Part shown: in pieces, positions 43,534 through 53,040 of the stretch
How positions within the stretch are numbered: the stretch's first letter is position 1
Layout: each line of letters starts with the position of its first letter
Source: an uncultured bacterium
GTDB taxonomy: Bacteria > Acidobacteriota > Aminicenantia > Aminicenantales > CALLJL01
Reading direction: 5' to 3'
DNA length: 64,000 nucleotides
NCBI GenBank assembly: GCA_938092135.1
Contig: CALLJL010000010.1
Location: 62,001 to 126,000 of the forward strand
The notes under the pieces: generated by a model
What the model saw: the letters and a program-made list of their open reading frames with translations, nothing else
What the model was told of the DNA's origin: nothing
The model's database searches: none
Program-made: the position numbers and the translations under genes

Positions 43534-44730
43534 ATGCGTCTTTCCGAAAGAGGCCGAACTATTCAGGCTTCGCCTATCAGGAAATTTAAACCCTATGCTG
43601 ATCAGGCGATGGCCCAGGGTATAAAGGTTTATTTTCTAAATATTGGCGATCCTGATATTCCTACGCCTAGGGTTGTGGCTGAGGCTTTCCATGCCTATGA
43701 GGATGAGGTTTTAAATTATGGTCCGGCTCAAGGTTTCCTTGAACTTAGAGAGGCTATTGCGGATTATTTTCGTTCCTATAATATCGACCTTAAAGCGGAC
43801 AATGTCATTATCACCGTAGGAGGTTCCGAGGCCATCTTTTTTGCCTTTTGTGTAGTAGCTGATCCCGGCGATGAAATAATTATCCCTGAACCCTTTTATA
43901 CCAATTATAATGGTTTTGCCTCTTATGCTGCTTTGAAGATAATTCCCTTAACTCTCCGGGCTGAGGATGGCTATCATTTGCCACCAGCGAGAGAAATAGA
44001 AAAGTTGATTACTCCTCGAACCCGAGCCATCGTTCTCTGTTCTCCTAATAATCCGACCGGCACCGTTTACAGCCGGGAAGAACTGGAAGAGGTTATTTTT
44101 CTGGCTCGCAAACACGATCTTTTTCTTATTGGCGATGAAGTTTACAAAGAATTCGTATACGATGGTCTTTCCCATGTAAGTTTGCTTGAATTTGATGAGG
44201 CCAAGGATCGCGTTATCGTGGCTGATAGTATTTCTAAGAGATTTAGCTGCTGTGGGGCTAGGATTGGGGCAGTTATGACCAGAAATGAAGAGGTCTATCA
44301 GGCTTTGCTTCGTTTTGCTCAAGCCAGGCTCTGTCCGCCTACGGTTGAACAAAGGGCAGCCTTAGCTGCCTATCGACTCGGCCGAAGTTACTTTGAGCCC
44401 ATCCGAAGGGAATATCAGAAGCGGCGGGATATTCTCTATGAAGGCCTGATTCAAATTCCGGGAGTGATCCTCCATAAGCCTCAAGGAGCCTTTTATGTAA
44501 ATGTTAAGCTGCCCATAGATGACGGCGATAAATTTGTGTTCTGGCTCTTAACCGAATTTCGGATGAATGGCGAAACGGTGATGGTTGCACCTGGTTCTGG
44601 ATTTTATGCTACTCCAGGTAAAGGAAAGGATGAGGTTCGTTTGGCCTATGTGTTAAAAGAAAAGCATTTGCGGCGAGCTCTTGAGCTTTTTAGGGTGGCC
44701 CTGGAAAATTATCCAGGCCGACGTCATTAA
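43534..44730 (+). CDS. class I/II PLP aminotransferase (AspC-like)
   Basis: A 398-residue fold-type I aminotransferase. The PLP lysine is K235 in SISKRFSCCGARIG; supporting motifs are LNYGPAQGFLELREAIADYF, VGGSEAIFFAF, CSPNNPTGTVYS and GDEVYKEFVYDG. The MRLSERGRTIQASPIRKF start resembles the aspartate/aromatic aminotransferase group, but the amino donor is not fixed by sequence. It has its own promoter and precedes ppdK by about 90 nt, which itself has a promoter. Confidence 0.9.
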   Translation: MRLSERGRTIQASPIRKFKPYADQAMAQGIKVYFLNIGDPDIPTPRVVAEAFHAYEDEVLNYGPAQGFLELREAIADYFRSYNIDLKADNVIITVGGSEAIFFAFCVVADPGDEIIIPEPFYTNYNGFASYAALKIIPLTLRAEDGYHLPPAREIEKLITPRTRAIVLCSPNNPTGTVYSREELEEVIFLARKHDLFLIGDEVYKEFVYDGLSHVSLLEFDEAKDRVIVADSISKRFSCCGARIGAVMTRNEEVYQALLRFAQARLCPPTVEQRAALAAYRLGRSYFEPIRREYQKRRDILYEGLIQIPGVILHKPQGAFYVNVKLPIDDGDKFVFWLLTEFRMNGETVMVAPGSGFYATPGKGKDEVRLAYVLKEKHLRRALELFRVALENYPGRRH

Positions 44731-44760
44731 AAAGGCATTTTTTAAATTCGACACTCTTTA

Positions 44761-44789
44761 TTGAATTTTTAAGCTTAAGTCGCTATATT
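44761..44789 (+). promoter_or_regulatory. sigma-70 promoter of ppdK
   Basis: TTGAAT (44761-44766), 17 nt, TATATT (44784-44789). AAGGAG stands 7 nt before ATG 44823. Confidence 0.6.
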
Positions 44790-44822
44790 TAGCTGTTTAA
44801 TCTTTGTTCAAGGAGTTATTCA

Positions 44823-47543
44823 ATGAGTCATAAATTTGTTTACTTTTTTGGTGCAGGAATAGCCGAAGGTAATAAGGATATGAAAGATTTGCTTGGCGGC
44901 AAGGGCGCTAATTTGGCTGAAATGGCCGGAATCGGCCTTCCCGTACCTCCTGGTTTTACCATAAGCACCGAGGTTTGCAGCCTTTTTCTTCAATCTGGCG
45001 AGAAACTTCCAGAAGAAGTGGAAAGGGAAGTCCTGGCCAATCTCCGGCGCCTCGAAGAAATTTCTGGCCAGAAATTCGGTGATCCCGAGAACCCGCTTCT
45101 GGTTTCAGTAAGATCTGGCGCCAAGTTTTCCATGCCCGGAATGATGGATACAATTCTTAATCTTGGGCTGAATAAAGCCACCGTTGAAGGACTGGCTCGA
45201 AAAACAGGTAATCGCCGTTTTGCTTTAGATTGTTATCGACGCTTAATTCATATGTTTGGCGATGTCGTTCTTGGCGTCCCAAAAAAAGAATTTGAAGAAA
45301 TTTTAAAGGCCAAAAAAGAAAAGTTCGGCGTGACTAATGATGCAGACCTGGATGAGAGGATGCTAGAAGAAGTCATCGAAGCTTATCTGATTCTGGTTAA
45401 GGAAAAAACAGGTCGAGAATTTCCCCAAGATGTAATGACCCAATTGCACATGGCTATTGGGGCTGTCTTTAAATCCTGGAATAATCCCCGAGCGATTGAA
45501 TACCGCCGGATTTACCATATTCCTGATAATTTAGGAACAGCAGTTAATATTCAGCAAATGGTCTTTGGCAATTTTGGCCCGTCTTCGGCGACTGGAGTCG
45601 GCTTTACTCGCAATCCTGCGACTGGAGCCAAGGAACTTTATGGCGAGTATTTGACGAATGCTCAGGGTGAAGATGTAGTCGCCGGAATTAGAACACCTTC
45701 GCCGATTGCCCATTTGGCTGAGGAAATGCCCGAAGTCTTCGCCCAATTAAAGGAAATAACGGATAGATTGGAGCGCCATTACCGTGATGTTCAGGATTTC
45801 GAATTTACCATTCAAGAAGGCCGCTTATATATGCTCCAAACGAGAAATGGAAAAAGAACAGGCATGGCCGCCGTTAAAATTGCCGTAGATTTAGTCGACG
45901 AAGGTATTTGCACTGAAAAAGAGGCTCTGCTCAAGGTTGAACCTGAAGCCTTAAATCAGTTGCTCCATCCAATTTTTGATCCCCAAGAGAAGACTGCCCA
46001 TCCTTTGTTGGCTGAAGGCCTGGCAGCTTCGCCTGGTGCGGCCACGGGCAAAATTGTTTTTACCGCTGAGGATGCTGTGGAATGGAGGAAAAGAGGCGAA
46101 AAGGTTCTTTTAGTGCGTTCGGAAACCTCGCCTGATGATATCCATGGCATGAGTGTTTCCGAGGGGATTCTTACGGCCACAGGAGGTATGACCTCCCATG
46201 CAGCGGTTGTTGGTCGCCAGATGGGTAAACCAGCCGTCGTGGGCTGTGGAGCCCTCCGGATTAATGAGGATGAAAAAGTTTTAGCTGTTGGGAAAAAGGT
46301 TTTTAAAGAAGGTGATTGGCTCTCCATCGATGGGAGCACCGGCGAAGTCTTCGAAGGTCGGATTGAGACCAAACCCTCTGAGATAATTCAGGTAATCAAA
46401 GGCGAAAAAAAACCTGAGGAATCGGTTATTTATCAATATTTTTCTCGGCTGCTCGGCTGGGCTGATAAATATCGCCGGTTAGGAGTTAGGGCCAATGCTG
46501 ATACTCCTCAAGATGCAAGAATCGCCTTTGCCTTTGGTGCTGAGGGAATTGGCTTAGCTCGAACCGAACACATGTTCTTTGGCGAGAAAAGGCTTCCTTT
46601 CATTAAGGAAATGATTCTTGCCCGAACGGAGGAAGAAAGAAGATGTGCGCTCGATAAACTTCTTCCTTTCCAAAAACAGGATTTCATTGAATTTTTCCGA
46701 GCTATGCAGGGTCATCCCGTAACCATAAGAACCATTGATCCACCCCTTCATGAATTCCTGCCTAAGAGAGAGGACTTGATGGTTGAGCTGACTGAACTTA
46801 AAGCTAAAAAAAGCAAGAATAAAAAAAGAATTGAGGAACTCGAAAAGCTTCTCCAAAGAGTTAATGAACTTTCTGAATTTAATCCTATGCTGGGTCATCG
46901 AGGCTGCCGCTTGGGAATAACCTATCCCGAAATTATTGAAATGCAAGCCCAAGCCATTTTTGAAGCTGCCTGCGAGGTGACGAAGGAAGGGCAGAAGGTG
47001 CTCCCTGAAATTATGATTCCCCTGGTTGGAGCAGTGACTGAATTGAGTCATCAGAAGAAAATTATTGATAGGGTGGCTAGAGAAATCATGGATAAATACG
47101 GCGTTAAGATCGACTATAAAGTGGGGACAATGATTGAAATTCCGCGGGCTGCTTTGACGGCCGATGAAATCGCTACGGAAGCTGAATTTTTCTCCTTTGG
47201 CACCAACGATCTTACCCAGACAACCTATGGCCTTTCCCGTGATGATAGCGCTAAATTCCTGAATTATTATCTGGCCCATGGCATCTGGCCTGACGACCCC
47301 TTTGAGACTATTGATATTCGCGGAGTTGGCGAATTAATGCGCATTGCTGTCGAAAAGGGTAGAAAGACGAGGCCAAAACTTAAAGTTGGCATCTGCGGGG
47401 TTCATGGCGGCGATCCCCGCTCGATTTTCTTCTGTCATCAAATTGGCCTCGATTATGTCAGCTGTTCAGCCTATCAGATTCCCATTGCCCGGCTGGCTGC
47501 GGCTCAGGCCAATATCGGTCGCGGTGAAGGAGAAGCCGATTGA
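44823..47543 (+). CDS. ppdK: pyruvate phosphate dikinase
   Basis: PPDK interconverts pyruvate, ATP and phosphate with PEP, AMP and PPi, serving gluconeogenesis or PPi-linked glycolysis. The 906-residue enzyme is full length. It has the ATP-grasp start GGKGANLAEMAGIGLPVPPG, the phospho-histidine H459 in GGMTSHAAVVGRQMGKPAV, and the PEP-domain MLGHRGCRLG and GTNDLTQTTYG. The catalytic cysteine is C858 in VGICGVHGGDP. A single gene without its regulatory protein nearby. Confidence 0.97.
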   Translation: MSHKFVYFFGAGIAEGNKDMKDLLGGKGANLAEMAGIGLPVPPGFTISTEVCSLFLQSGEKLPEEVEREVLANLRRLEEISGQKFGDPENPLLVSVRSGAKFSMPGMMDTILNLGLNKATVEGLARKTGNRRFALDCYRRLIHMFGDVVLGVPKKEFEEILKAKKEKFGVTNDADLDERMLEEVIEAYLILVKEKTGREFPQDVMTQLHMAIGAVFKSWNNPRAIEYRRIYHIPDNLGTAVNIQQMVFGNFGPSSATGVGFTRNPATGAKELYGEYLTNAQGEDVVAGIRTPSPIAHLAEEMPEVFAQLKEITDRLERHYRDVQDFEFTIQEGRLYMLQTRNGKRTGMAAVKIAVDLVDEGICTEKEALLKVEPEALNQLLHPIFDPQEKTAHPLLAEGLAASPGAATGKIVFTAEDAVEWRKRGEKVLLVRSETSPDDIHGMSVSEGILTATGGMTSHAAVVGRQMGKPAVVGCGALRINEDEKVLAVGKKVFKEGDWLSIDGSTGEVFEGRIETKPSEIIQVIKGEKKPEESVIYQYFSRLLGWADKYRRLGVRANADTPQDARIAFAFGAEGIGLARTEHMFFGEKRLPFIKEMILARTEEERRCALDKLLPFQKQDFIEFFRAMQGHPVTIRTIDPPLHEFLPKREDLMVELTELKAKKSKNKKRIEELEKLLQRVNELSEFNPMLGHRGCRLGITYPEIIEMQAQAIFEAACEVTKEGQKVLPEIMIPLVGAVTELSHQKKIIDRVAREIMDKYGVKIDYKVGTMIEIPRAALTADEIATEAEFFSFGTNDLTQTTYGLSRDDSAKFLNYYLAHGIWPDDPFETIDIRGVGELMRIAVEKGRKTRPKLKVGICGVHGGDPRSIFFCHQIGLDYVSCSAYQIPIARLAAAQANIGRGEGEAD

Positions 47544-47809
47544 AATAATTGGCCAGAGGAAATAAAAGAGGGCAATAATTTTTAATTTTTGATCTTTAAT
47601 TTGTTCTTCTTTTAGTTTGAATTATCTGGCTTTTAATCCCATAAATAGAAAAAGCTTTCTCTCTTAATTAAACGAAATAATCTTTTTTAATGAATCGAGG
47701 CAGAAACATTTAAGCAAGCCCGCCCAACCAAATTTAAATTTTAAAATTAGCTAACTATTTTGTTCTTGGCAGTCGAGACGTTTTTTTGTTAATCTTGATA
47801 GGTCAAGTT

Positions 47810-48781
47810 ATGAGCTGGCTTGATCTTTTACGGCTATCCTATCCCCTCAAATATGTTTATAGCGATGAATACTGGATGATTGATATCGGCCCTCATGTTT
47901 TTCCGATTAAGAAATATCGCCTTCTTTATGAAAAGCTCCTTAAAAGCGGAGTAAAACGCGATTGTTTTTTTACCCCCCTTCCAGCTCAAGATGAAGACAT
48001 CCTTTTGGTCCATTCAGCCAAATATATTCGAAAGTTAAAAACAGGAAGTCTCAGTCGCGCCGAAATTGCTGCCCTGGAGCTTCCTTTTAGCCCAGAATTG
48101 GTTCGTTTTGCCTGGCTTACCTGCGGCGGAACCATTTTAGCGGCCAAACTCGCTCTAGCAAGTGGACTAGCTGTTCATCTGGGCGGAGGCTTCCATCATG
48201 CTTTTCCTGATCACGGTGAAGGTTTTTGTGTTCTCAATGATGTGGCAGTGGCCGCAGAAAAAATGAGAAGAGAGGGAAAAGCTAAGCGAATCATGATTGT
48301 TGATTGCGATGTCCATCAGGGTAATGGCACAGCCTTTATTTTTGCTCGCCAGAATGATGTTTTTACCTTTTCCATTCATCAGATGGATCTTTATCCGGCC
48401 GAAAAACCAAGGAGCAGCCTTGACATCGAACTCTGGTCTGGCGATGGAGATGAGGAATATTTAGCCGCTTTGAGGGCCCATTTTCCTCGTCTTTATTTCC
48501 AATTTAAACCCCAGCTCGTTTTTTATCTGGCCGGGGCTGATCCCTATGAAAAAGATCAGTTGGGTGGACTTAAATTAACTAAAGAAGGATTGAAGGAAAG
48601 AGATAGGATTATTATCGGCGAGGCTCGGCGCTTGAATATTCCGGTCGTTATTCTTTTGGCCGGTGGTTATGCCTACGATGTTAATGACACCGTTTCCATT
48701 CATTTGAATACATTAAAAATTGCCCAACGAATGGAAAGGCGCCTAAAATTAAACCGCCTATTTTTTTCTTCCAAACCTTAA
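47810..48781 (+). CDS. histone deacetylase family (AcuC-like) hydrolase
   Basis: A 323-residue zinc hydrolase of the class I/II deacetylase fold. Zinc and catalytic motifs are LGGGFHHAFPDHGEGFCVLND (tandem His), IVDCDVHQGNGT (Asp/His ligands), TFSIHQMDLYP and AGADPYEKDQLGG, with LLAGGYAYD at the end. Bacterial members deacetylate acetyl-lysine proteins, acetylpolyamines or similar. ATG 47810 is used; the frame could open at TTG 47786. Neither has a Shine-Dalgarno. Stands alone, convergent with cutA. Confidence 0.88.
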   Translation: MSWLDLLRLSYPLKYVYSDEYWMIDIGPHVFPIKKYRLLYEKLLKSGVKRDCFFTPLPAQDEDILLVHSAKYIRKLKTGSLSRAEIAALELPFSPELVRFAWLTCGGTILAAKLALASGLAVHLGGGFHHAFPDHGEGFCVLNDVAVAAEKMRREGKAKRIMIVDCDVHQGNGTAFIFARQNDVFTFSIHQMDLYPAEKPRSSLDIELWSGDGDEEYLAALRAHFPRLYFQFKPQLVFYLAGADPYEKDQLGGLKLTKEGLKERDRIIIGEARRLNIPVVILLAGGYAYDVNDTVSIHLNTLKIAQRMERRLKLNRLFFSSKP

Positions 48782-48791
48782 ATTTTGTCAA

Positions 48792-49115
48792 TTATAATTT
48801 TTTCGTTTCCTTTTCCAGCCAATTTAGATAGCTTTCTGAACCTCGGGTTATCCTGAAGGCTAGAATTTCAGGTACAGAATAGGGATGAAGCTCTTTGAGT
48901 TTTTTTTCTAATTCTGAATATAAATCTTCCCTAGTTTTGATAAAAAGCATAAATTCCTGATCCTGATTTATTTTTCCTTCCCACCAATAAAAAGATTGGC
49001 TTGGACTTGAAAAGGTAACGCAGGCGGCCAGCCTTTCTTCAACTAAGTTGCGGGCAATTTGAGAAGCCGTTTCTTCGGAAGGAACGGTCGTCAAAACTAA
49101 AAGATACTCAGCCAT
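48792..49115 (-). CDS. cutA: divalent-cation tolerance protein CutA
   Basis: A 107-residue trimeric CutA1-family protein with the full pattern: VLTTVPSEETASQIARNLVE, RLAACVTF, SFYWWEGKINQDQEFMLFIKT and the C-terminal HPYSVPEILAF. First linked to copper tolerance, its true role is unsettled. AAGGGAG lies before ATG 49115. Upstream (49116-49379) is an AT-rich gap without any feature I can support. Confidence 0.94.
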   Translation of the reverse strand: MAEYLLVLTTVPSEETASQIARNLVEERLAACVTFSSPSQSFYWWEGKINQDQEFMLFIKTREDLYSELEKKLKELHPYSVPEILAFRITRGSESYLNWLEKETKKL

Positions 49116-49379
49116 TTTTTCTTCTCCCTTTCGCCATTATTTTATTTCAACCATTTCATTTAATTGAATCCATTATTAAAACTCAATTTTCGATCAATAT
49201 CACCATCTTAAGTTAGAGGTTTCTGGCTTAACTTACCGCAATCAATAATCTTTATCGCGTTAGGCAAAAAATATTTCTTTCAAATTTATTTTTTGTACTT
49301 TCAGTTAAATTTTTTCCTTTTTTCTCAATTTTCTATAACTTTAGAGATCTCAATTTTGATCTTTAAAACTAATATAAAT

Positions 49380-50609
49380 TTATTCTTGCAGGCAAAGATG
49401 AGCAAAGACCTTGGCATCACCCATCATATTATCAATTCGGCAATATTCATTGGGCTGATGGGCGGTTTCATCAATCCGGGACCAGCAGGCAGCCTCAAAG
49501 CCAGCTCGCCGGAAAAATGCCGCCACTGTTCCCCCTCCGATTCCCCGCGGGACAGCCTTTTTTCGGTAAACTTCCCAGACGGCTTTTTTCAAAGCTTGAA
49601 CAACTGGAGCCCTGGGTGATGTTGTCGGAGCTGCCAAAGCTTTCTGAACTTCCTCCACTTGAATTTTTACCTGAAACTTCTTTTCAAGGCGACGAACCAT
49701 TTGATTTATGGTTTGAAGGACCTTATCCACAGAAACTTTGGGTAAAATACGGCTATCCATATAGAAAATATCTTCCCCGGGAATGGTATTTATATTAGGG
49801 ACGTTGGGTTCTTTTTTAGTGGGTTCAAAGGTAGAGATAGGGGGGTCAAAAAGATCATCGGTTTCGGGGAAGAGATTATAGAGGCGGCCAAGTTCAACCA
49901 CAAGGTGAGAGGCTGCTTTAAAGCTATTTATGCCTTTATTGGGGGTTGAACCATGAGCTTGTTTACCCAGTGTTCTAAATTTTAACCAGAGAATACTTTT
50001 TTCCGCAATCTCAATTAATGTACCTTCGCTGTTACCTGCATCAGGAACAATGATGAGATCGTTCTTTTGGAAAATCTTGGTATTTTTGAGGACGTAATCA
50101 ATTCCTTTAATATTTCCAGTTTCTTCATCAGAAACAAGAACAATGCCCACATCATAGGCTGGCTTTATTTTTTCAACGAGAAAAGCTTTAAGGGCAAAAA
50201 GAGAGGCGACCATGGCCTGCTGATTATCTTCAACTCCACGGCCATAGATTCTCCCTTCCTTAACATAGGGTTTAAAGGGATCCCCTTCCCACTGGGCCAG
50301 ATCGCCAGGAGGGACAACATCCATATGAGTCATTATCCAGATAGTTCTGCTTGAGCTTTTTCCTTTAATCTTAGCCACAATGTTCGGCCGATAACCTTCA
50401 GGGGTATCCAAGTCCGGTGCCTTAATTATCTCAATATTTTCAAAGCCATTTTCCTGGAGAAACATAAGAAGAAAATTGGCCTTTTCGCCTTCGCCTTTTC
50501 CGCCATTAACCGGCGCAATGGCGGGGATAGAAGCCAACTTGATTTGGAAATTAATCATTTCATCCCGGAAAGAATCAATGCGGCGGGCTATTTTTTCAAA
50601 TTTCCTCAT
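49380..50609 (-). CDS. M20 family metallopeptidase
   Basis: A 409-residue cytosolic zinc peptidase or deacylase of the M20/ArgE/DapE superfamily. Zinc ligands lie in MTHMDVVPPG (His), RIYGRGVEDNQQAMV (bridging Asp), VSDEETGNIKGIDYV (catalytic Glu) and VPDAGNSEGT, with a C-terminal His near CWSRIDETAHQPNEY. A dimerisation domain occupies about 200-310. Substrate unknown; it reads like a dipeptidase. ATG 50609 is favoured over ATG 50615, because AAGGAGG (50617-50623) lies 7 nt from the former and only 1 nt from the latter. Confidence 0.88.
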   Translation of the reverse strand: MRKFEKIARRIDSFRDEMINFQIKLASIPAIAPVNGGKGEGEKANFLLMFLQENGFENIEIIKAPDLDTPEGYRPNIVAKIKGKSSSRTIWIMTHMDVVPPGDLAQWEGDPFKPYVKEGRIYGRGVEDNQQAMVASLFALKAFLVEKIKPAYDVGIVLVSDEETGNIKGIDYVLKNTKIFQKNDLIIVPDAGNSEGTLIEIAEKSILWLKFRTLGKQAHGSTPNKGINSFKAASHLVVELGRLYNLFPETDDLFDPPISTFEPTKKEPNVPNINTIPGEDIFYMDSRILPKVSVDKVLQTINQMVRRLEKKFQVKIQVEEVQKALAAPTTSPRAPVVQALKKAVWEVYRKKAVPRGIGGGTVAAFFRRAGFEAACWSRIDETAHQPNEYCRIDNMMGDAKVFAHLCLQE

Positions 50610-50633
50610 CACCATGCCTCCTTTTTGGCTCGA

Positions 50634-50662
50634 ATATTATCATCATTATTTTTGTTTATCAA
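50634..50662 (-). promoter_or_regulatory. sigma-70 promoter of the M20 gene
   Basis: Minus strand TTGATA (50657-50662), 17 nt, TAATAT (50634-50639), 24 nt before ATG 50609. Confidence 0.6.
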
Positions 50663-50722
50663 CTTCTTTATTTTAAAAATTTTTTAAAAGTTTATCATTG
50701 GGCTAATCGGTCAGCAGGCTTC

Positions 50723-50751
50723 TTGACTTTTCCCTGGTTAGGGCATAAATT
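50723..50751 (+). promoter_or_regulatory. sigma-70 promoter of the glycan cluster
   Basis: TTGACT (50723-50728), 17 nt, TAAATT (50746-50751), only 9 nt before ATG 50761 and without a Shine-Dalgarno. It is the likely start of transcription for the glycosyltransferase operon. Confidence 0.55.
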
Positions 50752-50760
50752 GACGGCAAA

Positions 50761-51894
50761 ATGCGTTTTGGTTTTGACCTTCGTCCTTTTTTAAAAGAAG
50801 AAACCGGAGTTGGGGTATATCTACGCAATTTGCTCGTCCATTTAGCTAAAAAAGATGATCAAAATGAATATTACCTTTTTTCCTCTTCGCTCAAGGACCG
50901 TTTTCCCAGGGAAAGAATTCCTCCTTTCAAAAAGGTCTATTTTACTGACAGGAAAATTCCCGTTCGTTTTCTTAACTTTTTATGGTACCGTTTTGCCTGG
51001 CCGCCTTTAGAAGCCTTCTTCGGAATCTCCCTTGACCTCACCCATTCTGCGACCCCCCTTATCCTTCCAAGCAAGGGGAAAAAAGTGGTTACGGTCCACG
51101 ATCTTTTTGCTCTCGATTATCCTCAATTGGTTGAAGGTGAAGCAAGCTGGGCTTTTCCAAGTCAGATTGAAAAGAGTTTGGCTAGGGCTGATGGAATAAT
51201 TACCTTTTCTAATTTTATGTTTAAAGATATTCTTAGGCGTTTTCCCTGGCTTTCTCCTGAAAAAATAAGAGTTATTCCCCATGGCCTTGATCCCTTTTTT
51301 CTTGAACCTGTATCTCCAAAGGAATTAGAAGAATTTGCTAAGAGGCGTCTGCTTCCGGCCCATTTTTTACTTTTTGTAGGAACTCTTGAATCGAGGAAAA
51401 ATGTGGTTCGATTGATTCAAGCCTTTAAAGAAGTAAGCTTAAAACAGCCTTCATTGCATCTCTATCTCCTGGGTAAAAGGGGTCAGGAGGAAAGAAGATT
51501 AAGGGAAATCGTTGAATTCTATGGCCTTAAAGAAAGGGTTCATTTTGAAGGTTATGTCGATCGAAAGGAGCTAAAATATTTTTATCATCTGGCTCAGGCT
51601 CTGGTGATGCCTTCTCTCTGCGAGGGATTTGGATTTCCAGTCATCGAGGCGATGGCCTGTGGTCTCCCCGTTCTGGCGGCTGAAAGTTCTGCCCTTCCTG
51701 AAGTAGGGGAAGAAGCTGCTCTTTATTTTGATCCCCAAAATATAGATGAAATAGCCAAAGTTATTCTGGCTATTATAAAAAATCAAGAGCTTCGCCTGGC
51801 TCTGCGCGAAAAGGGGCTACGAAGAGCGAAGGAATTTTCCTGGGAAAGGGCGGCCGATCGGACCCTTGAATTTTATTATCAACTGGTTGGATAA
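50761..51894 (+). CDS. GT4 family glycosyltransferase 1
   Basis: A 377-residue retaining glycosyltransferase with the GT-B fold. The N-terminal RPFLKEETGVGVYLRNLL is an acceptor-domain G-rich loop. The C-terminal donor domain has LFVGTLESRKNVVRLIQAF (about 200), VHFEGYVDRKELKYFYHLAQ and the nucleotide-sugar site PSLCEGFGFPVIEAMACGLPV with its EX7E glutamates (about 285). Acceptor and sugar cannot be read. It is the first gene of the cluster, with the next gene 4 nt on. Probably leaderless. Confidence 0.88.
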   Translation: MRFGFDLRPFLKEETGVGVYLRNLLVHLAKKDDQNEYYLFSSSLKDRFPRERIPPFKKVYFTDRKIPVRFLNFLWYRFAWPPLEAFFGISLDLTHSATPLILPSKGKKVVTVHDLFALDYPQLVEGEASWAFPSQIEKSLARADGIITFSNFMFKDILRRFPWLSPEKIRVIPHGLDPFFLEPVSPKELEEFAKRRLLPAHFLLFVGTLESRKNVVRLIQAFKEVSLKQPSLHLYLLGKRGQEERRLREIVEFYGLKERVHFEGYVDRKELKYFYHLAQALVMPSLCEGFGFPVIEAMACGLPVLAAESSALPEVGEEAALYFDPQNIDEIAKVILAIIKNQELRLALREKGLRRAKEFSWERAADRTLEFYYQLVG

Positions 51895-51898
51895 GAAA

Positions 51899-53002
51899 AT
51901 GAGAATTATCATTGATGGCTATGAATTAGGGCCACTTTCAGCCGGGGTTGGCCGGGTAGCCCGAAATATTATCCCTGCCTTAATCACTCTTTTTGAAGAA
52001 GACAAATTTTTTATTCTGACAAGGGAGATGGCTCTCCCATTTTCCCGCCCTAATTGTCAGCAAATTATCCTGCCAGCGAGAAATCGGGGCTATTTTCGTT
52101 GGCAAAATGGACTTTTCTGGCGCTCCTGCCTCCGTCTTAATCCCCACCTTATCATAGCCTTTAATTACACTCTTCCCCTTATTTGTCCTTGGCCTTCTCT
52201 TTTATTTGTTCATGATATTTCCATGATCGTTCATCCCGAATGGTTCCCACGAAAAACAGCTCGTTGGAGGGGGTGGCTGATAAAGCGCAGTTTGCGACAG
52301 GCCGATGCCGTCATTGTTCCTTCCATGGCTACAGAAAAAGAAATCCTTTCTCATGTTGAAATTAAAAGGGATAAAATTAAGGTCATCTATTATGGCCTTG
52401 AAGACAAGTTTCAGCCTGTTCCTGAGGAATATCGACGTGGCTTCAAGCAATCTCGGGGGCTTGGAGATCGGCGGATTGTGGGCTTTGTAGGTTCGATTTT
52501 CCGACGAAGAAATCTTCCTCTCCTTGTTGAAGCCGTCAATTCTTTACGGCCTGAATTTCCAGATATATTTTTATATGTTGTTGGAGAGGATAAAACCTAT
52601 CCATCTGAACCTTTGAATTCTCTTTTAAATCGGGATTGGATTCGCTGGGATAAATTCTTACCCGAGGTTGAATTGCCCCTTTTTTATTCAGCCTGTGATG
52701 TCTTTGCCTATCTTTCTGAATATGAAGGCTTTGGTCTTCCCCCTCTTGAGGCCCTAGCCTGTGGCTCAGTACCCGTTGTTCTCAATCTTTCATCCTTGGG
52801 CGAAATTATGGGCGATTTAGCCCTGCTAGTTGATGAAATTAACCCTAAAGCTGTCAGTCTGGCTATTAAAGAAGCGCTGGTCAATCAAAAAAAACGGGAA
52901 GAAATAAGAAAGCGCTTTGAAATGAGACGTCAGGAATTTTCTTGGTCGCGGGCAGCTTCAAATATAGCAGAAATAATTTTAAAATTAAAAAAAACAGTAT
53001 AA
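51899..53002 (+). CDS. GT4 family glycosyltransferase 2
   Basis: A 367-residue GT-B glycosyltransferase from ATG 51899 (MRIIIDGYELGPLSAGVGRVA). The frame is open further 5' to 51866, but that would overlap the previous gene and has no Shine-Dalgarno. Donor-domain motifs are GFVGSIFRRRNLPLLVEAV (about 190) and YLSEYEGFGLPPLEALACGS with EX7E (about 275). It shares the overall plan of its neighbours and is likely a paralogue. Confidence 0.87.
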   Translation: MRIIIDGYELGPLSAGVGRVARNIIPALITLFEEDKFFILTREMALPFSRPNCQQIILPARNRGYFRWQNGLFWRSCLRLNPHLIIAFNYTLPLICPWPSLLFVHDISMIVHPEWFPRKTARWRGWLIKRSLRQADAVIVPSMATEKEILSHVEIKRDKIKVIYYGLEDKFQPVPEEYRRGFKQSRGLGDRRIVGFVGSIFRRRNLPLLVEAVNSLRPEFPDIFLYVVGEDKTYPSEPLNSLLNRDWIRWDKFLPEVELPLFYSACDVFAYLSEYEGFGLPPLEALACGSVPVVLNLSSLGEIMGDLALLVDEINPKAVSLAIKEALVNQKKREEIRKRFEMRRQEFSWSRAASNIAEIILKLKKTV

Positions 53003-53040
53003 AAATTCTAACAAAAAAAGCTGTTATTTTAAACATAATT